Shown here: positions 25,494 through 33,297 of the stretch, one piece after another
Layout: each line of letters starts with the position of its first letter
Position numbering within the stretch: position 1 is the first letter of the stretch
Assembly: GCA_963782445.1 (NCBI GenBank)
Contig: CAWAJM010000001.1
Coordinates: forward strand, 1,984,001 to 2,048,000
Direction of reading: 5' to 3'
DNA: 64,000 nt
From: ZC4RG20 sp963782445
Lineage (GTDB): Bacteria; Pseudomonadota; Gammaproteobacteria; Steroidobacterales; Rariloculaceae
Notes under the pieces: generated by a model
Databases searched by the model: none
The model's input: the letters and a program-made list of their open reading frames with translations, nothing else
Told to the model about the DNA's origin: nothing
Translations under genes and position numbers: made by a program

Positions 25494-25635
25494 GCCGGAC
25501 TCCCCAGATGCGCCCGAGGACGGCGAACCTGGGGCTCGAGCGGGACGGCCGCAGGCGAACGCATGAGAGGCATGGCTCCTCTCGCCGACGTGCGCCGCGG
25601 CCGCTGTTGTTTTCAAGCGAATTGAGGAGCGCAGA

Positions 25636-26154
25636 ATCAGCCAATCAAAGCGTGTAAGACGCAATCAAGAGATCACCACGCCACAGGTTCGCGTGATCGG
25701 CGCGAACGGCGAGCAGGTCGGAATCATGTCCATTCAGGACGCGATTCAAACCGCCGAAAGCTCGAGCCTGGATCTCGTCGAGGTTGCGCCGAATGCCGAG
25801 CCGCCGGTGTGCCGGATCATGGACTACGGCAAGTTCGTGTTCGAGCAGAACAAGAAGGCTCAAACAGCGCGGCGCAAGCAGAAGCAGACGCAGATCAAGG
25901 AGGTCAAGTTCCGACCGGGAACGGAGGAAGGCGACTACCAGGTCAAGCTCCGCAACCTCGTGCGCTTTTTGAATCAGGGCGACAAGACGAAGGTCACGTT
26001 GCGGTTCAGGGGGCGGGAGATGGCGCACCAGGAGTTGGGTCACCAGCTTTTGCGCCGCGTCCAGAAGGATCTCGAGGAACTCGGTGTCGTGGAACAGTTT
26101 CCGCAGCTCGAAGGCCGGCAGATGGTCATGGTGATTGCGCCGCGCAAACGATAG
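25636..26154 (+). CDS. infC: Translation initiation factor IF-3 (rare AUC or AUU start)
   Basis: Binds the 30S subunit and proofreads start codons. Both domains are present: VRVIGANGEQVGIMSIQDAI in the N-domain, PPVCRIMDYGKFVFEQNKK in the linker, and KFRPGTEEGDYQVKLRNLVR with LRFRGREMAHQELG in the C-domain. An ATG/GTG-only reading starts at 25693 and loses conserved N-terminal residues (KRVRRNQEITTPQVR). Upstream in frame there is no ATG, GTG or TTG. ATC at 25636 has GAGGAG at a 6-nt spacing and is my choice; ATT at 25621 aligns with the AUU start of E. coli infC but lacks a ribosome binding site. Either permits the known IF-3 autoregulation by start-codon discrimination. First gene of infC-rpmI-rplT-pheST-ihfA. 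Confidence 0.93.
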   Translation: MSQSKRVRRNQEITTPQVRVIGANGEQVGIMSIQDAIQTAESSSLDLVEVAPNAEPPVCRIMDYGKFVFEQNKKAQTARRKQKQTQIKEVKFRPGTEEGDYQVKLRNLVRFLNQGDKTKVTLRFRGREMAHQELGHQLLRRVQKDLEELGVVEQFPQLEGRQMVMVIAPRKR

Positions 26155-26256
26155 CTAGAGCTGCCCAATCAAGTGTCCCGGTGCCACGGCGCCGGGGCCG
26201 CCCGAACGGTCCTGGCAACGGCCGTCCCGGGCTAAAAAACGTGTAAGGAGAAAGAC

Positions 26257-26454
26257 ATGCCGAAGCTCAAGACGAATCGCGGCGCCGCGAAGCGTTTCCG
26301 TGCGAAAGGGAACGGCGGCTTCAAACGCGGCCAGTCACATTTGAATCACATCCTCACTAAGAAGACGCCGAAGCGGAAGCGCCAGCTGCGGCCGATCGCG
26401 CAGGTCGCCGAGCAGGACGTGAAGGCCGTGCGCAAGATGCTGCCGTACAGCTGA
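26257..26454 (+). CDS. rpmI: 50S ribosomal protein L35
   Basis: 65 residues, very basic: PKLKTNRGAAKRFRAKGNGG at the N-terminus and HILTKKTPKRKRQLR in the middle match bL35. AAGGAG stands 6 nt before the ATG. It follows infC by about 100 nt and precedes rplT by 10 nt, the standard order. Confidence 0.97.
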   Translation: MPKLKTNRGAAKRFRAKGNGGFKRGQSHLNHILTKKTPKRKRQLRPIAQVAEQDVKAVRKMLPYS

Positions 26455-26464
26455 GGGCGCACAG

Positions 26465-26827
26465 ATGGCACGAGTCAAACGCGGCGTCATCGCGAGGGCA
26501 CGCCACAAGAAAGTCCTCGACCAGGCCAAGGGCTACTACGGCGCGAGGCGCAAGGTCTACCGCACGGCCAAGCAGGCCGTCATCAAAGCCGGTCAGTATG
26601 CTTATCGCGACCGGCGCCAGCGCAAGCGCCAATTCCGGGCGCTTTGGATCACGCGTATCAACGCGGCCGCGCGCGCCAACGGGCTGTCGTACAGCCGGCT
26701 CGTGAGCGGGCTAAAGCGCGCCGAGATCGAGGTCGATCGCAAGGTGCTCGCGGATATCGCGGTCTACGACCAGGAGGGCTTCGCGGCGCTCGCCGAGGCC
26801 GCCAAGCTCGCGCTCGAGAGCGCCTAG
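26465..26827 (+). CDS. rplT: 50S ribosomal protein L20
   Basis: 120 residues; bL20 signatures ARVKRGVIARARHKKVLDQA, KGYYGARRKVYRTAKQAV and YRDRRQRKRQFRALWITRIN. It binds 23S rRNA early in 50S assembly and, in enterobacteria, represses this operon by binding the rpmI leader; whether that occurs here is not visible. Confidence 0.97.
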   Translation: MARVKRGVIARARHKKVLDQAKGYYGARRKVYRTAKQAVIKAGQYAYRDRRQRKRQFRALWITRINAAARANGLSYSRLVSGLKRAEIEVDRKVLADIAVYDQEGFAALAEAAKLALESA

Positions 26828-26861
26828 TCCCGCCGGTCTTGACGAGCAGGGCGGGGCGGCC

Positions 26862-27845
26862 GTGAGCGCGTTCGCAGACCTATTGAGCGAAGCCGAATCG
26901 GCCGCCCGCGCCGCCGAGGACCTGGCGCAGCTCGACCTCGTGCGCGTCCGGTATCTCGGCAAAAAGGGCGTGCTGACCGAGCGGCTCAAGCAGCTCGGCA
27001 GCCTGCCCGCCGAGGCGCGTCCGGCAGCCGGCAAGGCCATCAACGAGGCCAAGCAGACGCTGACCGAGACGCTCGAGGCCCGCCGCGCCGAGCTCGAGGC
27101 GCGCCGGCTGGAAGCCGAGCTCACAGCGGAGTCCCTCGACGTGACGCTGCCGGGCCGCGGCCAGCTGTCGGGCGGGCTGCATCCCGTCACGCGAACGTTA
27201 CGACGCATGACCCGCATCCTCGGCCGGGCCGGCTTCGAGGTCCAGACGGGGCCCGAGGTCGAGGACGAGTTTCACAACTTCACGGCGCTCAACATTCCGG
27301 AAGACCATCCGGCTCGCGCCATGCACGATACGTTCTATCTGCGTTCCGGGCTGCTGTTGCGCACGCATACGTCCCCCGTGCAGATCCGCTCCACGCGTAA
27401 TCGGGGCGTGCCGATCCGCGTCATCGCGCCTGGCCGGGTCTACCGCTGCGACTCGGACGTCACGCACACACCGATGTTCACGCAGGTCGAGGGCCTCGCC
27501 ATCGACCGCGGCGTGAGCTTCGCGAACTTGAAGGCGCTGCTCTACGAGTTCGCCTCGAGCTTTTTCGAGCGCGAGGTCGAGCTTCGGTTCAGACCTTCGT
27601 ATTTCCCATTCACCGAGCCGTCGGCCGAGGTCGACGTGCTGACCGAGTCGGGCCGCTGGCTCGAGATCCTCGGCTGCGGCATGGTGCATCCCAACGTGCT
27701 GCGCAACATGAACGTCGATCCCGGCGAGTACAGCGGTTATGCCTTCGGCATGGGCGTCGAGCGGCTCGCGATGCTGCGCTATGGGGTCGACGATCTGCGG
27801 CTCTTCTTCGAGAACGATCTGCGCTTTCTCGAACAATTCGCCTGA
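26862..27845 (+). CDS. pheS: Phenylalanyl-tRNA synthetase alpha subunit
   Basis: Class II synthetase catalytic subunit; works as an alpha2-beta2 tetramer with PheT. 327 residues. N-terminal coiled-coil arm (about residues 1-90), motif 1 region GFEVQTGPEVEDEFHNFTAL, motif 2 FRPSYFPFTEPSAEVDV preceded by GRVYRCDSDVTHTPMFTQVE, and motif 3 GYAFGMGVERLAMLRYGVDD. The start is a GTG with GGGCGGGG upstream. It ends 9 nt before pheT. Confidence 0.97.
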   Translation: MSAFADLLSEAESAARAAEDLAQLDLVRVRYLGKKGVLTERLKQLGSLPAEARPAAGKAINEAKQTLTETLEARRAELEARRLEAELTAESLDVTLPGRGQLSGGLHPVTRTLRRMTRILGRAGFEVQTGPEVEDEFHNFTALNIPEDHPARAMHDTFYLRSGLLLRTHTSPVQIRSTRNRGVPIRVIAPGRVYRCDSDVTHTPMFTQVEGLAIDRGVSFANLKALLYEFASSFFEREVELRFRPSYFPFTEPSAEVDVLTESGRWLEILGCGMVHPNVLRNMNVDPGEYSGYAFGMGVERLAMLRYGVDDLRLFFENDLRFLEQFA

Positions 27846-27854
27846 GGGGTTCTC

Positions 27855-30233
27855 GTGCGAGTCAATCTCGAATGGTTGCGGGACTTCGTCAACGTCGATG
27901 TCGACGGGCAGGCCTTGGCCGATGAGCTCACGACGCTCGGCCTCGAGGTCGACGACGTGTTCGAGGCCGCGCCGGCCTTCTCGGGCGTCGTCGTCGCGAA
28001 GGTGCTCGAATGCCGTCCGCATCCGAATGCGGATAAGCTCTCGCTCTGCGTCGTCGACGACGGCCAAGGCCGCGTCGGCGTCGTCTGCGGCGCGCCCAAC
28101 GTGCGGGCCGGCATCACGGCGGCCTTCGCGCGCGTTGGCGCTAAGCTGCCGGGCGGGCTCGACATCCGCGCGGCCAAGCTGCGCGGCGAGCGCTCGGAAG
28201 GCATGCTTTGCTCGGCTAAAGAGCTCGGCTTGGCCGAGGACGTCGACGGCATCCTGATCCTGGCCGACGAGGCCGCGCCGGGCACGCCGCTCAGGGAGTA
28301 CCTGCGGCTCGACGATTGCGTGCTCGACATCGACATCACGGCGAACCGCGGGGACTGCTTCAGCGTGCTCGGCATCGCGCGCGAAGTCGCGGCCAAGCGC
28401 GCTGCCGGGCTGCGCCTTCCCGCGACGGGCGCTGTACCGCTGGGTTCCGAGGACGAGTTCCCGGTCGCGCTCGAAGCACCCGAGGCGTGTCCGCGCTTTG
28501 CGGGGCGCGTCGTGCGCGGCGTGCGCACCGGCCTGAAGTCGCCGCTGTGGATGCGCGAGCGGCTGCGGCGTGCAGGACTGCGCGCCATTCATCCGATCGT
28601 CGACGTGACCAACTACGTCATGCTGGAGCTCGGCCAGCCGCTTCACGCTTACGACCTCGCCAAGCTCGAAGGACGCATCGTGCCGCGCATGGCGCGTGCC
28701 GGCGAAGCGCTCGAGCTGCTCGACGGCCGCGAGGTGGAGCTCGATCCGGACGTGCTCGTCATCGCCGATGACGCCGGGGCCGTCGGGCTCGCCGGGGTCA
28801 TGGGCGGCGCCCGCACCGCGGTCGAGGTGGGCACGGCCGACGTGCTGCTCGAGTCCGCGTTCTTCACTCCGGCGGCCATCGCCGGCCGCGCGCGGCGCTA
28901 TGGCCTGCACACCGACGCCTCGGTGCGCTTCGAGCGCGGCGTCGATCCCACGGGACAGATCCGTGCCCTCGAACGCGCCACGGCGCTGCTCATCGAGATT
29001 GCCGGCGGCACGCCCGGTCCCGTGCTCGTCGCCGAGCAGCCCGAGCGGCTGCCCAAGCGCCCGCGTGTGCCGCTCGCGAAGCGGCGGGTCGAGGCGCTGC
29101 TCGGGCTCGAGCTCGACGCGGGCGACATCGAGGTGCTGCTGACACGACTCGGCATAAGGCTCGAAACGCGACCGGGCGGCTGGGACGCAACGCCTCCGCC
29201 TTATCGCTTCGACCTCGAGATCGAAGAAGACCTCATCGAGGAGGTCGGCCGCACCCTCGGCTACGACCGCATTCCCGCGGTGACGGGCGCCGGGGACGGG
29301 CATCTCGGCACGGCGACCGAGCGGCGCATCGACGCGGACCGCATCGCGGATCTGCTCGCCGCGCGCGGCTACTCCGAGGTCATCACGTACGGCTTCGTCG
29401 ACCAAGCGCTCGACGCAGCCGTGAACCCCGAGGTCGCACGCGCCGAGCTCGCGAATCCGATCGCGAGCGACCTCGACGTTATGCGCAGTTCCCTGTGGCC
29501 CGGCTTGCTGCTCGTCGCTCGGCAAAACCTGAGCCGGCAGCAGCCGCGCGTCAAGATCTTCGAGATCGGCCGCCGATTCCTCGCGGCCGGCACGGCCGTG
29601 CAGGAGACGCCCGCCGTGGCGGGGCTCGTCGCCGGCGCGGCGCTGCCCGAGCATTGGGACATCGAGTCGCGGCCGGCCGACTTCTTCGATCTAAAGGCCA
29701 ACGTCGAGGCCTTGCTGCAGCCGAGCGGGCGGCTCGGCGAGTTTCGCTTCGTGGCGGACCGGCATCCGGCGCTCGCGCCCGGCCGCACGGCACGTATCGT
29801 GCGGGAAGGCGAGACGGCCGGTTGGCTCGGTGTCTTGCACCCAGCGCTCCAGCAGCGGCTCGACTTGCGCCGGTCCGTGCTGCTGTTCACGGTGGAACTT
29901 GCTGCGGCCGCGGCGGCCGAGGTGCCAAAGTTCATAAATTACTCGAAGTTTCCATCTCTACGCCGTGACCTAGCAGTAGTTATTCCGGAGAGCGTGACGG
30001 GGGACCAAGTGACGGCCGCGGCGCGTCGCGGCGGCGGCGAGCTGCTGCGCGACGTGCTGATCTTCGATGTCTACACGGGCCCTGGAGTAGAAGCTGGTAG
30101 AAAAAGCATAGCCTTAGGCTTGATTTTACAGGGCGTTTCACGCACGCTTACGGACGCGGATGCAGACCAAGCCGTCGACTCCGTCACGCGGGAATTGGAG
30201 CGTGAGCACGGAGCCACAATAAGAAGCCAATAA
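27855..30233 (+). CDS. pheT: Phenylalanyl-tRNA synthetase beta subunit
   Basis: 792 residues, normal length. The N-terminal EMAP-like tRNA-binding domain (VVVAKVLECRPHPNADKLSL, VVCGAPNVRAG), B3/4 editing domain (TANRGDCFSVLGIAREVAAK), B5 domain (RVPLAKRRVEALLGLEL), core domain (TYGFVDQALDA; IASDLDVMRSSLWPGLL) and C-terminal anticodon-binding FDX-ACB domain (FINYSKFPSLRRDLAVVIPE) are all in order. The start is a GTG close behind pheS, so the pair is translationally linked. Confidence 0.97.
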   Translation: MRVNLEWLRDFVNVDVDGQALADELTTLGLEVDDVFEAAPAFSGVVVAKVLECRPHPNADKLSLCVVDDGQGRVGVVCGAPNVRAGITAAFARVGAKLPGGLDIRAAKLRGERSEGMLCSAKELGLAEDVDGILILADEAAPGTPLREYLRLDDCVLDIDITANRGDCFSVLGIAREVAAKRAAGLRLPATGAVPLGSEDEFPVALEAPEACPRFAGRVVRGVRTGLKSPLWMRERLRRAGLRAIHPIVDVTNYVMLELGQPLHAYDLAKLEGRIVPRMARAGEALELLDGREVELDPDVLVIADDAGAVGLAGVMGGARTAVEVGTADVLLESAFFTPAAIAGRARRYGLHTDASVRFERGVDPTGQIRALERATALLIEIAGGTPGPVLVAEQPERLPKRPRVPLAKRRVEALLGLELDAGDIEVLLTRLGIRLETRPGGWDATPPPYRFDLEIEEDLIEEVGRTLGYDRIPAVTGAGDGHLGTATERRIDADRIADLLAARGYSEVITYGFVDQALDAAVNPEVARAELANPIASDLDVMRSSLWPGLLLVARQNLSRQQPRVKIFEIGRRFLAAGTAVQETPAVAGLVAGAALPEHWDIESRPADFFDLKANVEALLQPSGRLGEFRFVADRHPALAPGRTARIVREGETAGWLGVLHPALQQRLDLRRSVLLFTVELAAAAAAEVPKFINYSKFPSLRRDLAVVIPESVTGDQVTAAARRGGGELLRDVLIFDVYTGPGVEAGRKSIALGLILQGVSRTLTDADADQAVDSVTRELEREHGATIRSQ

Positions 30234-30251
30234 AGAGCCGAAAACGGAAGC

Positions 30252-30551
30252 ATGGCACTGACCAAAGCCGACATGGCCGAGTCGTTGTTCAACGAGCTCG
30301 GCCTCAACAAGCGCGAGGCGCGAGAACTGGTGGACTTGTTCTTCGAAGACCTGCGCTTGGCGCTCGCATCGGGCGAGCAGATCAAGCTGTCGGGCTTTGG
30401 GAACTTCGACTTGCGCGATAAAAATCAGCGACCGGGAAGGAACCCGAAGACCGGCGAAGAGATCCCGATTACGGCCCGCCGTGTCGTGACCTTCCGTCCG
30501 GGCCAAAAACTCAAGGCGCGGGTGGAAGCTTATGCTGGAAGCCGGGAATAA
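30252..30551 (+). CDS. ihfA: Integration host factor alpha subunit
   Basis: 99-residue HU/IHF-family DNA-bending protein forming a heterodimer with IhfB. Seen: ALTKADMAESLFNELGLNKR at the start, LSGFGNFDLRDKNQRPGRNP (the minor-groove arm with the intercalating Pro) and the C-terminal ITARRVVTFRPGQKLKARVE. Its last 20 nt overlap the merR-like gene, so both are co-translated. Confidence 0.96.
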   Translation: MALTKADMAESLFNELGLNKREARELVDLFFEDLRLALASGEQIKLSGFGNFDLRDKNQRPGRNPKTGEEIPITARRVVTFRPGQKLKARVEAYAGSRE

Positions 30552-30888
30552 CGACGACCTCCCGCCGATCCCCGGAAAGCGCTACTTCACGATCGGCGAA
30601 GTCAGCGAGCTGTGCGGCGTCAAGCCGCACGTCCTCCGGTACTGGGAGCAGGAGTTCCCGCAGCTCAAGCCGGTCAAGCGGCGTGGCAACCGCCGCTACT
30701 ACCAGCGCCAGGACGTGCTGATCATCCGCCAGATCAGGAGCCTGCTCTACGAGGAGGGCTTCACGATCGGCGGCGCGCGCCAGCGGCTCACGGGCGATGA
30801 GGCGCGCGTCGATGTGACGCAGAGTCAGCAGATCATTCGCCAGATACGGGTCGAGCTCGAGGACGTGCTGAAGCTGCTGCGGCGGTAG
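30532..30888 (+). CDS. MerR-family transcriptional regulator
   Basis: 118 residues. The helix-turn-helix and wing are YFTIGEVSELCGVKPHVLRY and WEQEFPQLKPVKRRGNRRYY, followed by a short coiled-coil ending in VELEDVLKLLRR. No effector-binding domain follows, as in other members encoded right after ihfA in Gammaproteobacteria. Its regulon is unknown. It overlaps ihfA by 20 nt and lies 64 nt before tRNA-Pro. Confidence 0.92.
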   Translation: MLEAGNNDDLPPIPGKRYFTIGEVSELCGVKPHVLRYWEQEFPQLKPVKRRGNRRYYQRQDVLIIRQIRSLLYEEGFTIGGARQRLTGDEARVDVTQSQQIIRQIRVELEDVLKLLRR

Positions 30889-30952
30889 TCCTCCCCGCCG
30901 GCGCGCGCGGTGCCCCACGCGCGGCGTTTTCCGTTAAACTTGCAAGCCCGGT

Positions 30953-31029
30953 CGGGGCGTGGCGCAGTCTGGTAGCGCACTTGCATGGGGCGCAAGAGGT
31001 CGCTGGTTCGAATCCAGTCGCCCCGACCA
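30953..31029 (+). tRNA. tRNA-Pro (GGG)
   Basis: 77-nt cloverleaf with CCA encoded: acceptor CGGGGCG/CGCCCCG, D-arm GGCGCAGTCTGGTAGCGC, anticodon stem-loop CTTGC-ATGGGGC-GCAAG (anticodon GGG), T-loop GGTTCGAATCC. The reads-through position after merR is a frequent arrangement. The 3' end is 25 nt from the stop of a truncated gene on the other strand. Confidence 0.97.
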
Positions 31030-31053
31030 ATCACTTACGAGCATTCGCTCCAG

Positions 31054-31590
31054 CTAACGGGTCAACGCTGCGGCCGAATGGGCGGAGCACCTGCCGCTCT
31101 GGCCGACGCCGCGCAGGCTCACGGTGCCGCCTTTTGCTTCGAGATCGCCGAGGCGAAAAGGCAGGCCGTCCATCATGCGGCCCCAATGAATGTCCTGGCC
31201 CAGCTGGCGCTTCTCGGGATCGTCGTCTCGGATCAGCGCTACGGTCGGGGCGAAGACGCTGATGTCGGCGACGCTGCTTCCGTGCAGAAGCCGTCCCCAG
31301 CGCAGGTCGATCTCGATGCGTTGCGCCGCGACGAAGTGAACGGGCCCGCTGCGCGAGTCGGCGCCGGATCGGCTGGCGTTGCGCTTGTCGATCACGAATC
31401 GATGGATCACGAGCGCGCCGCCGAAGACATGCAGGTCGACGTTGCGGATGCGTCCCCGGTAGTGGTCCAGACCGGCCAGCCGGTGGTTCGCATACCGCTC
31501 GATGCCCCAAGGCGCGAGCGCCCGGATCAGGACCAGCACCAGCACCAGCACGACGACAACGGCAATGAGGATCGGAGTCTTGAATCGCAT
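31054..31590 (-). pseudogene. Truncated DUF748/AsmA-like membrane-anchored protein
   Basis: 178 residues. A single N-terminal membrane anchor (FKTPILIAVVVVLVLVLVLI) and the opening of a DUF748-type domain can be read: GIERYANHRLAGLDHYRGRI, RIEIDLRWGRLLHGSSVADI, and GLPFRLGDLEAKGGTVSLRG. Full-length DUF748 proteins are several hundred residues longer (family knowledge). After residue about 165 the sequence becomes an unrelated tail (CSAHSAAALTR) and stops 25 nt from tRNA-Pro. I read it as a gene truncated at the tRNA-proximal junction; a short functional form cannot be excluded. No strong ribosome binding site is seen. Confidence 0.65.
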
Positions 31591-31919
31591 GTGCGCCTCC
31601 GGCGGCGCGTCGCAAAGGGCGTGCCGGCCGCCGGAGCGGCGCCGCGGGGCGGGGCGCCGGGGAGGTCGGCCTGCGGCGGCAGCCCGTGAGGCGCATAAAA
31701 AATAGAAAAACCAATAGGATATAAATGTAAATTCATGTAAAAAATAAAATTAACCTCGGGTTCGTCGCAGAGCCCCACGATGTTTGGTTGAAAGCCCGGC
31801 GCCACCTTCGGCATCATGGACCCCGACGCCCGCTGCAGGGACTGCAGTCGGTGCGGCTCTCGGCGAGGGCCGGCCCGGAATGGCGACGATCCAATAAAAC
31901 TGAGCAGGACCGCCGGCGT
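31591..31919. promoter_or_regulatory. Divergent spacer with a strongly AT-rich patch
   Basis: Between the truncated DUF748 gene (minus) and the AAA-FHA gene (plus). About 31690-31755 is very AT-rich in an otherwise GC-rich genome, with several ATAAAA, TATAAATG and AAATAAAATTAA words. It probably holds promoter or UP-element DNA, or a nucleoid-protein target, but I cannot fix -10/-35 boxes. No gene is seen in the spacer. Confidence 0.5.
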
Positions 31920-33197
31920 TTGTTCATCGAACCCTACAGACTCGAAACGAACCCATTTGCGCCCGACGGCATTCGGCCGCTCTTCACATCGCATTCGATG
32001 CGCTTCGCGCAGCTCAAGCTCGAGGAGCTGCTGGAAGGACGCATTCAGACGCTCTTCCTGAGCGGCCCGGCCCGAGTCGGTAAGTCGACGCTCGTCGGGC
32101 AGCAGCTGCGCACGGCGAAAGCCCAGAGCTTCAGCTGGATCAAACCCGGCAAAGAGCAGGAGCCTCACGACGTGCTCCTGAAGCTGCTCCGGGACATCGG
32201 TCCGGGCGAGGTGCAGGGTTCGACGGGCGAGCTTCGCAACATCCTTCTGGTCTTTCTCAAGCACCAGGCTGCCAACGGCCGCGTCTCGCTCATCGTCGTC
32301 GATGCGCTCGAGCGGCTCGGTGTGCCGGTGATCCGGGAGATCGAGGCGCTGTCCCGCACGAGGCTGCGCAATCGGCCCGTCGTGCATTGCGTGCTGATTA
32401 CACGCAACGAAGACCTCGTCGGCAGCCTCATGGAGCAACGGGAGGGGGGTCGGCTCGCGCCCGTCGTGCATCAACGCCTCGGCGGCTTCATGCTCGAGGA
32501 GACGGCCGCCTATGTGCGTGCGTGTCTACACGGCGCGGGCTGTGCCTGGGTCGAGGAGCTCGTGCCGGACGAGACCCTGCTGGACATTCAAGGGTTCACG
32601 CAAGGCATCGTTGGCGACGTGAACGAGCTGTGCCGAGAGGCGCTCGAGCGCGTGGCGTTGCAGGGCGGCACCGAGTACCGGCATCTGCGCATCTCGCGCG
32701 CGTTGCTCAAGGACGCGGGCCAGAAGCTGCATCTGCGCTACGACCCTTCCGTGTGGCAGCAGCGGGCCGAGGAAAGCCTCTCGCCGGACGCGATTCACGT
32801 CTCGGATCCGAACGAGCTGCGCCTCGGGGCGGCACGGCTCGTCGTGACGAGCGGTGGGGAGGCGCTGGCCGAAATTCGCCTGCAGCGCCCCCGGCTCGTG
32901 CTCGGGCGCGATGAGTGCTGCGACATTTGTCTCGAGAGCACCTACGTGAGTCGGTACCAGAACCTATTCATGGAAACGCCGGACGGTTGGCTGCTCATCG
33001 ATCTCAACAGCACGAACGGCTCGTTCGTCAACGGGCGTAGGGTGCGCGAGCATCAGCTGCGCGACGGAGACCTTATCGCCATCGGGCAATATCAGCTGCG
33101 TTTCACCGCGGGCGATGCGGAGAAGGGCGAGAAGCCGTCCAAGCGCGGCGAGGACACCCTCGTGGGCCCGAAGCCGGTGATTGGGAAGTTGGCCTGA
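31920..33197 (+). CDS. ExeA/GspA-like AAA ATPase fused to a C-terminal FHA domain
   Basis: About 425 residues. The N-terminus (YRLETNPFAPDGIRPLF) is the ExeA-type opening; Walker A is LSGPARVGKSTLVGQQL near residue 46 and Walker B is VSLIVVDALERLG near 125. Residues about 310-400 form a FHA domain that binds phosphothreonine: RPRLVLGRDECCDICLESTY, VSRYQNLF, and IDLNSTNGSFVNGRRV (the conserved GR, SR and N-TNG-N residues are all present). No peptidoglycan-binding or transmembrane part is seen, unlike classic ExeA. The open frame extends upstream to 31788, but the TTG at 31920 with AGGA 10 nt upstream fits the family start. Likely a kinase-regulated ATPase; partner unknown. Confidence 0.82.
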   Translation: MFIEPYRLETNPFAPDGIRPLFTSHSMRFAQLKLEELLEGRIQTLFLSGPARVGKSTLVGQQLRTAKAQSFSWIKPGKEQEPHDVLLKLLRDIGPGEVQGSTGELRNILLVFLKHQAANGRVSLIVVDALERLGVPVIREIEALSRTRLRNRPVVHCVLITRNEDLVGSLMEQREGGRLAPVVHQRLGGFMLEETAAYVRACLHGAGCAWVEELVPDETLLDIQGFTQGIVGDVNELCREALERVALQGGTEYRHLRISRALLKDAGQKLHLRYDPSVWQQRAEESLSPDAIHVSDPNELRLGAARLVVTSGGEALAEIRLQRPRLVLGRDECCDICLESTYVSRYQNLFMETPDGWLLIDLNSTNGSFVNGRRVREHQLRDGDLIAIGQYQLRFTAGDAEKGEKPSKRGEDTLVGPKPVIGKLA

Positions 33198-33202
33198 AAG
33201 GA

Positions 33203-33292
33203 AGAAAAAAGGGGTCAGAGCCCTTTTTCTTACGCGCCGCCGCTGCCGGGGCACGCCCCGTACGAAAAAGGGCTCTGACCCCTTTTTTTCTT
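33203..33292. repeat. GGGGTCAGAGCCC double palindrome, copy 1
   Basis: Outer arms AAAAAAGGGGTCAGAGCCC plus TTTTTC, and GAAAAAGGGCTCTGACCCC plus TTTTTTT, are reverse complements. Each arm is itself nearly palindromic (AAAAAGGG...CCCTTTTT). The spacer holds another small hairpin (CGGGGCACGCCCCG). It lies between two convergent genes and could work as a bidirectional terminator. A second copy is at 54246-54331. Confidence 0.9.
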
Positions 33293-33297
33293 CTTTC

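Noticed and set aside
27198..29654. 818-residue open frame opposite pheS-pheT
   Set aside because: Antisense shadow of two well-conserved synthetase genes.
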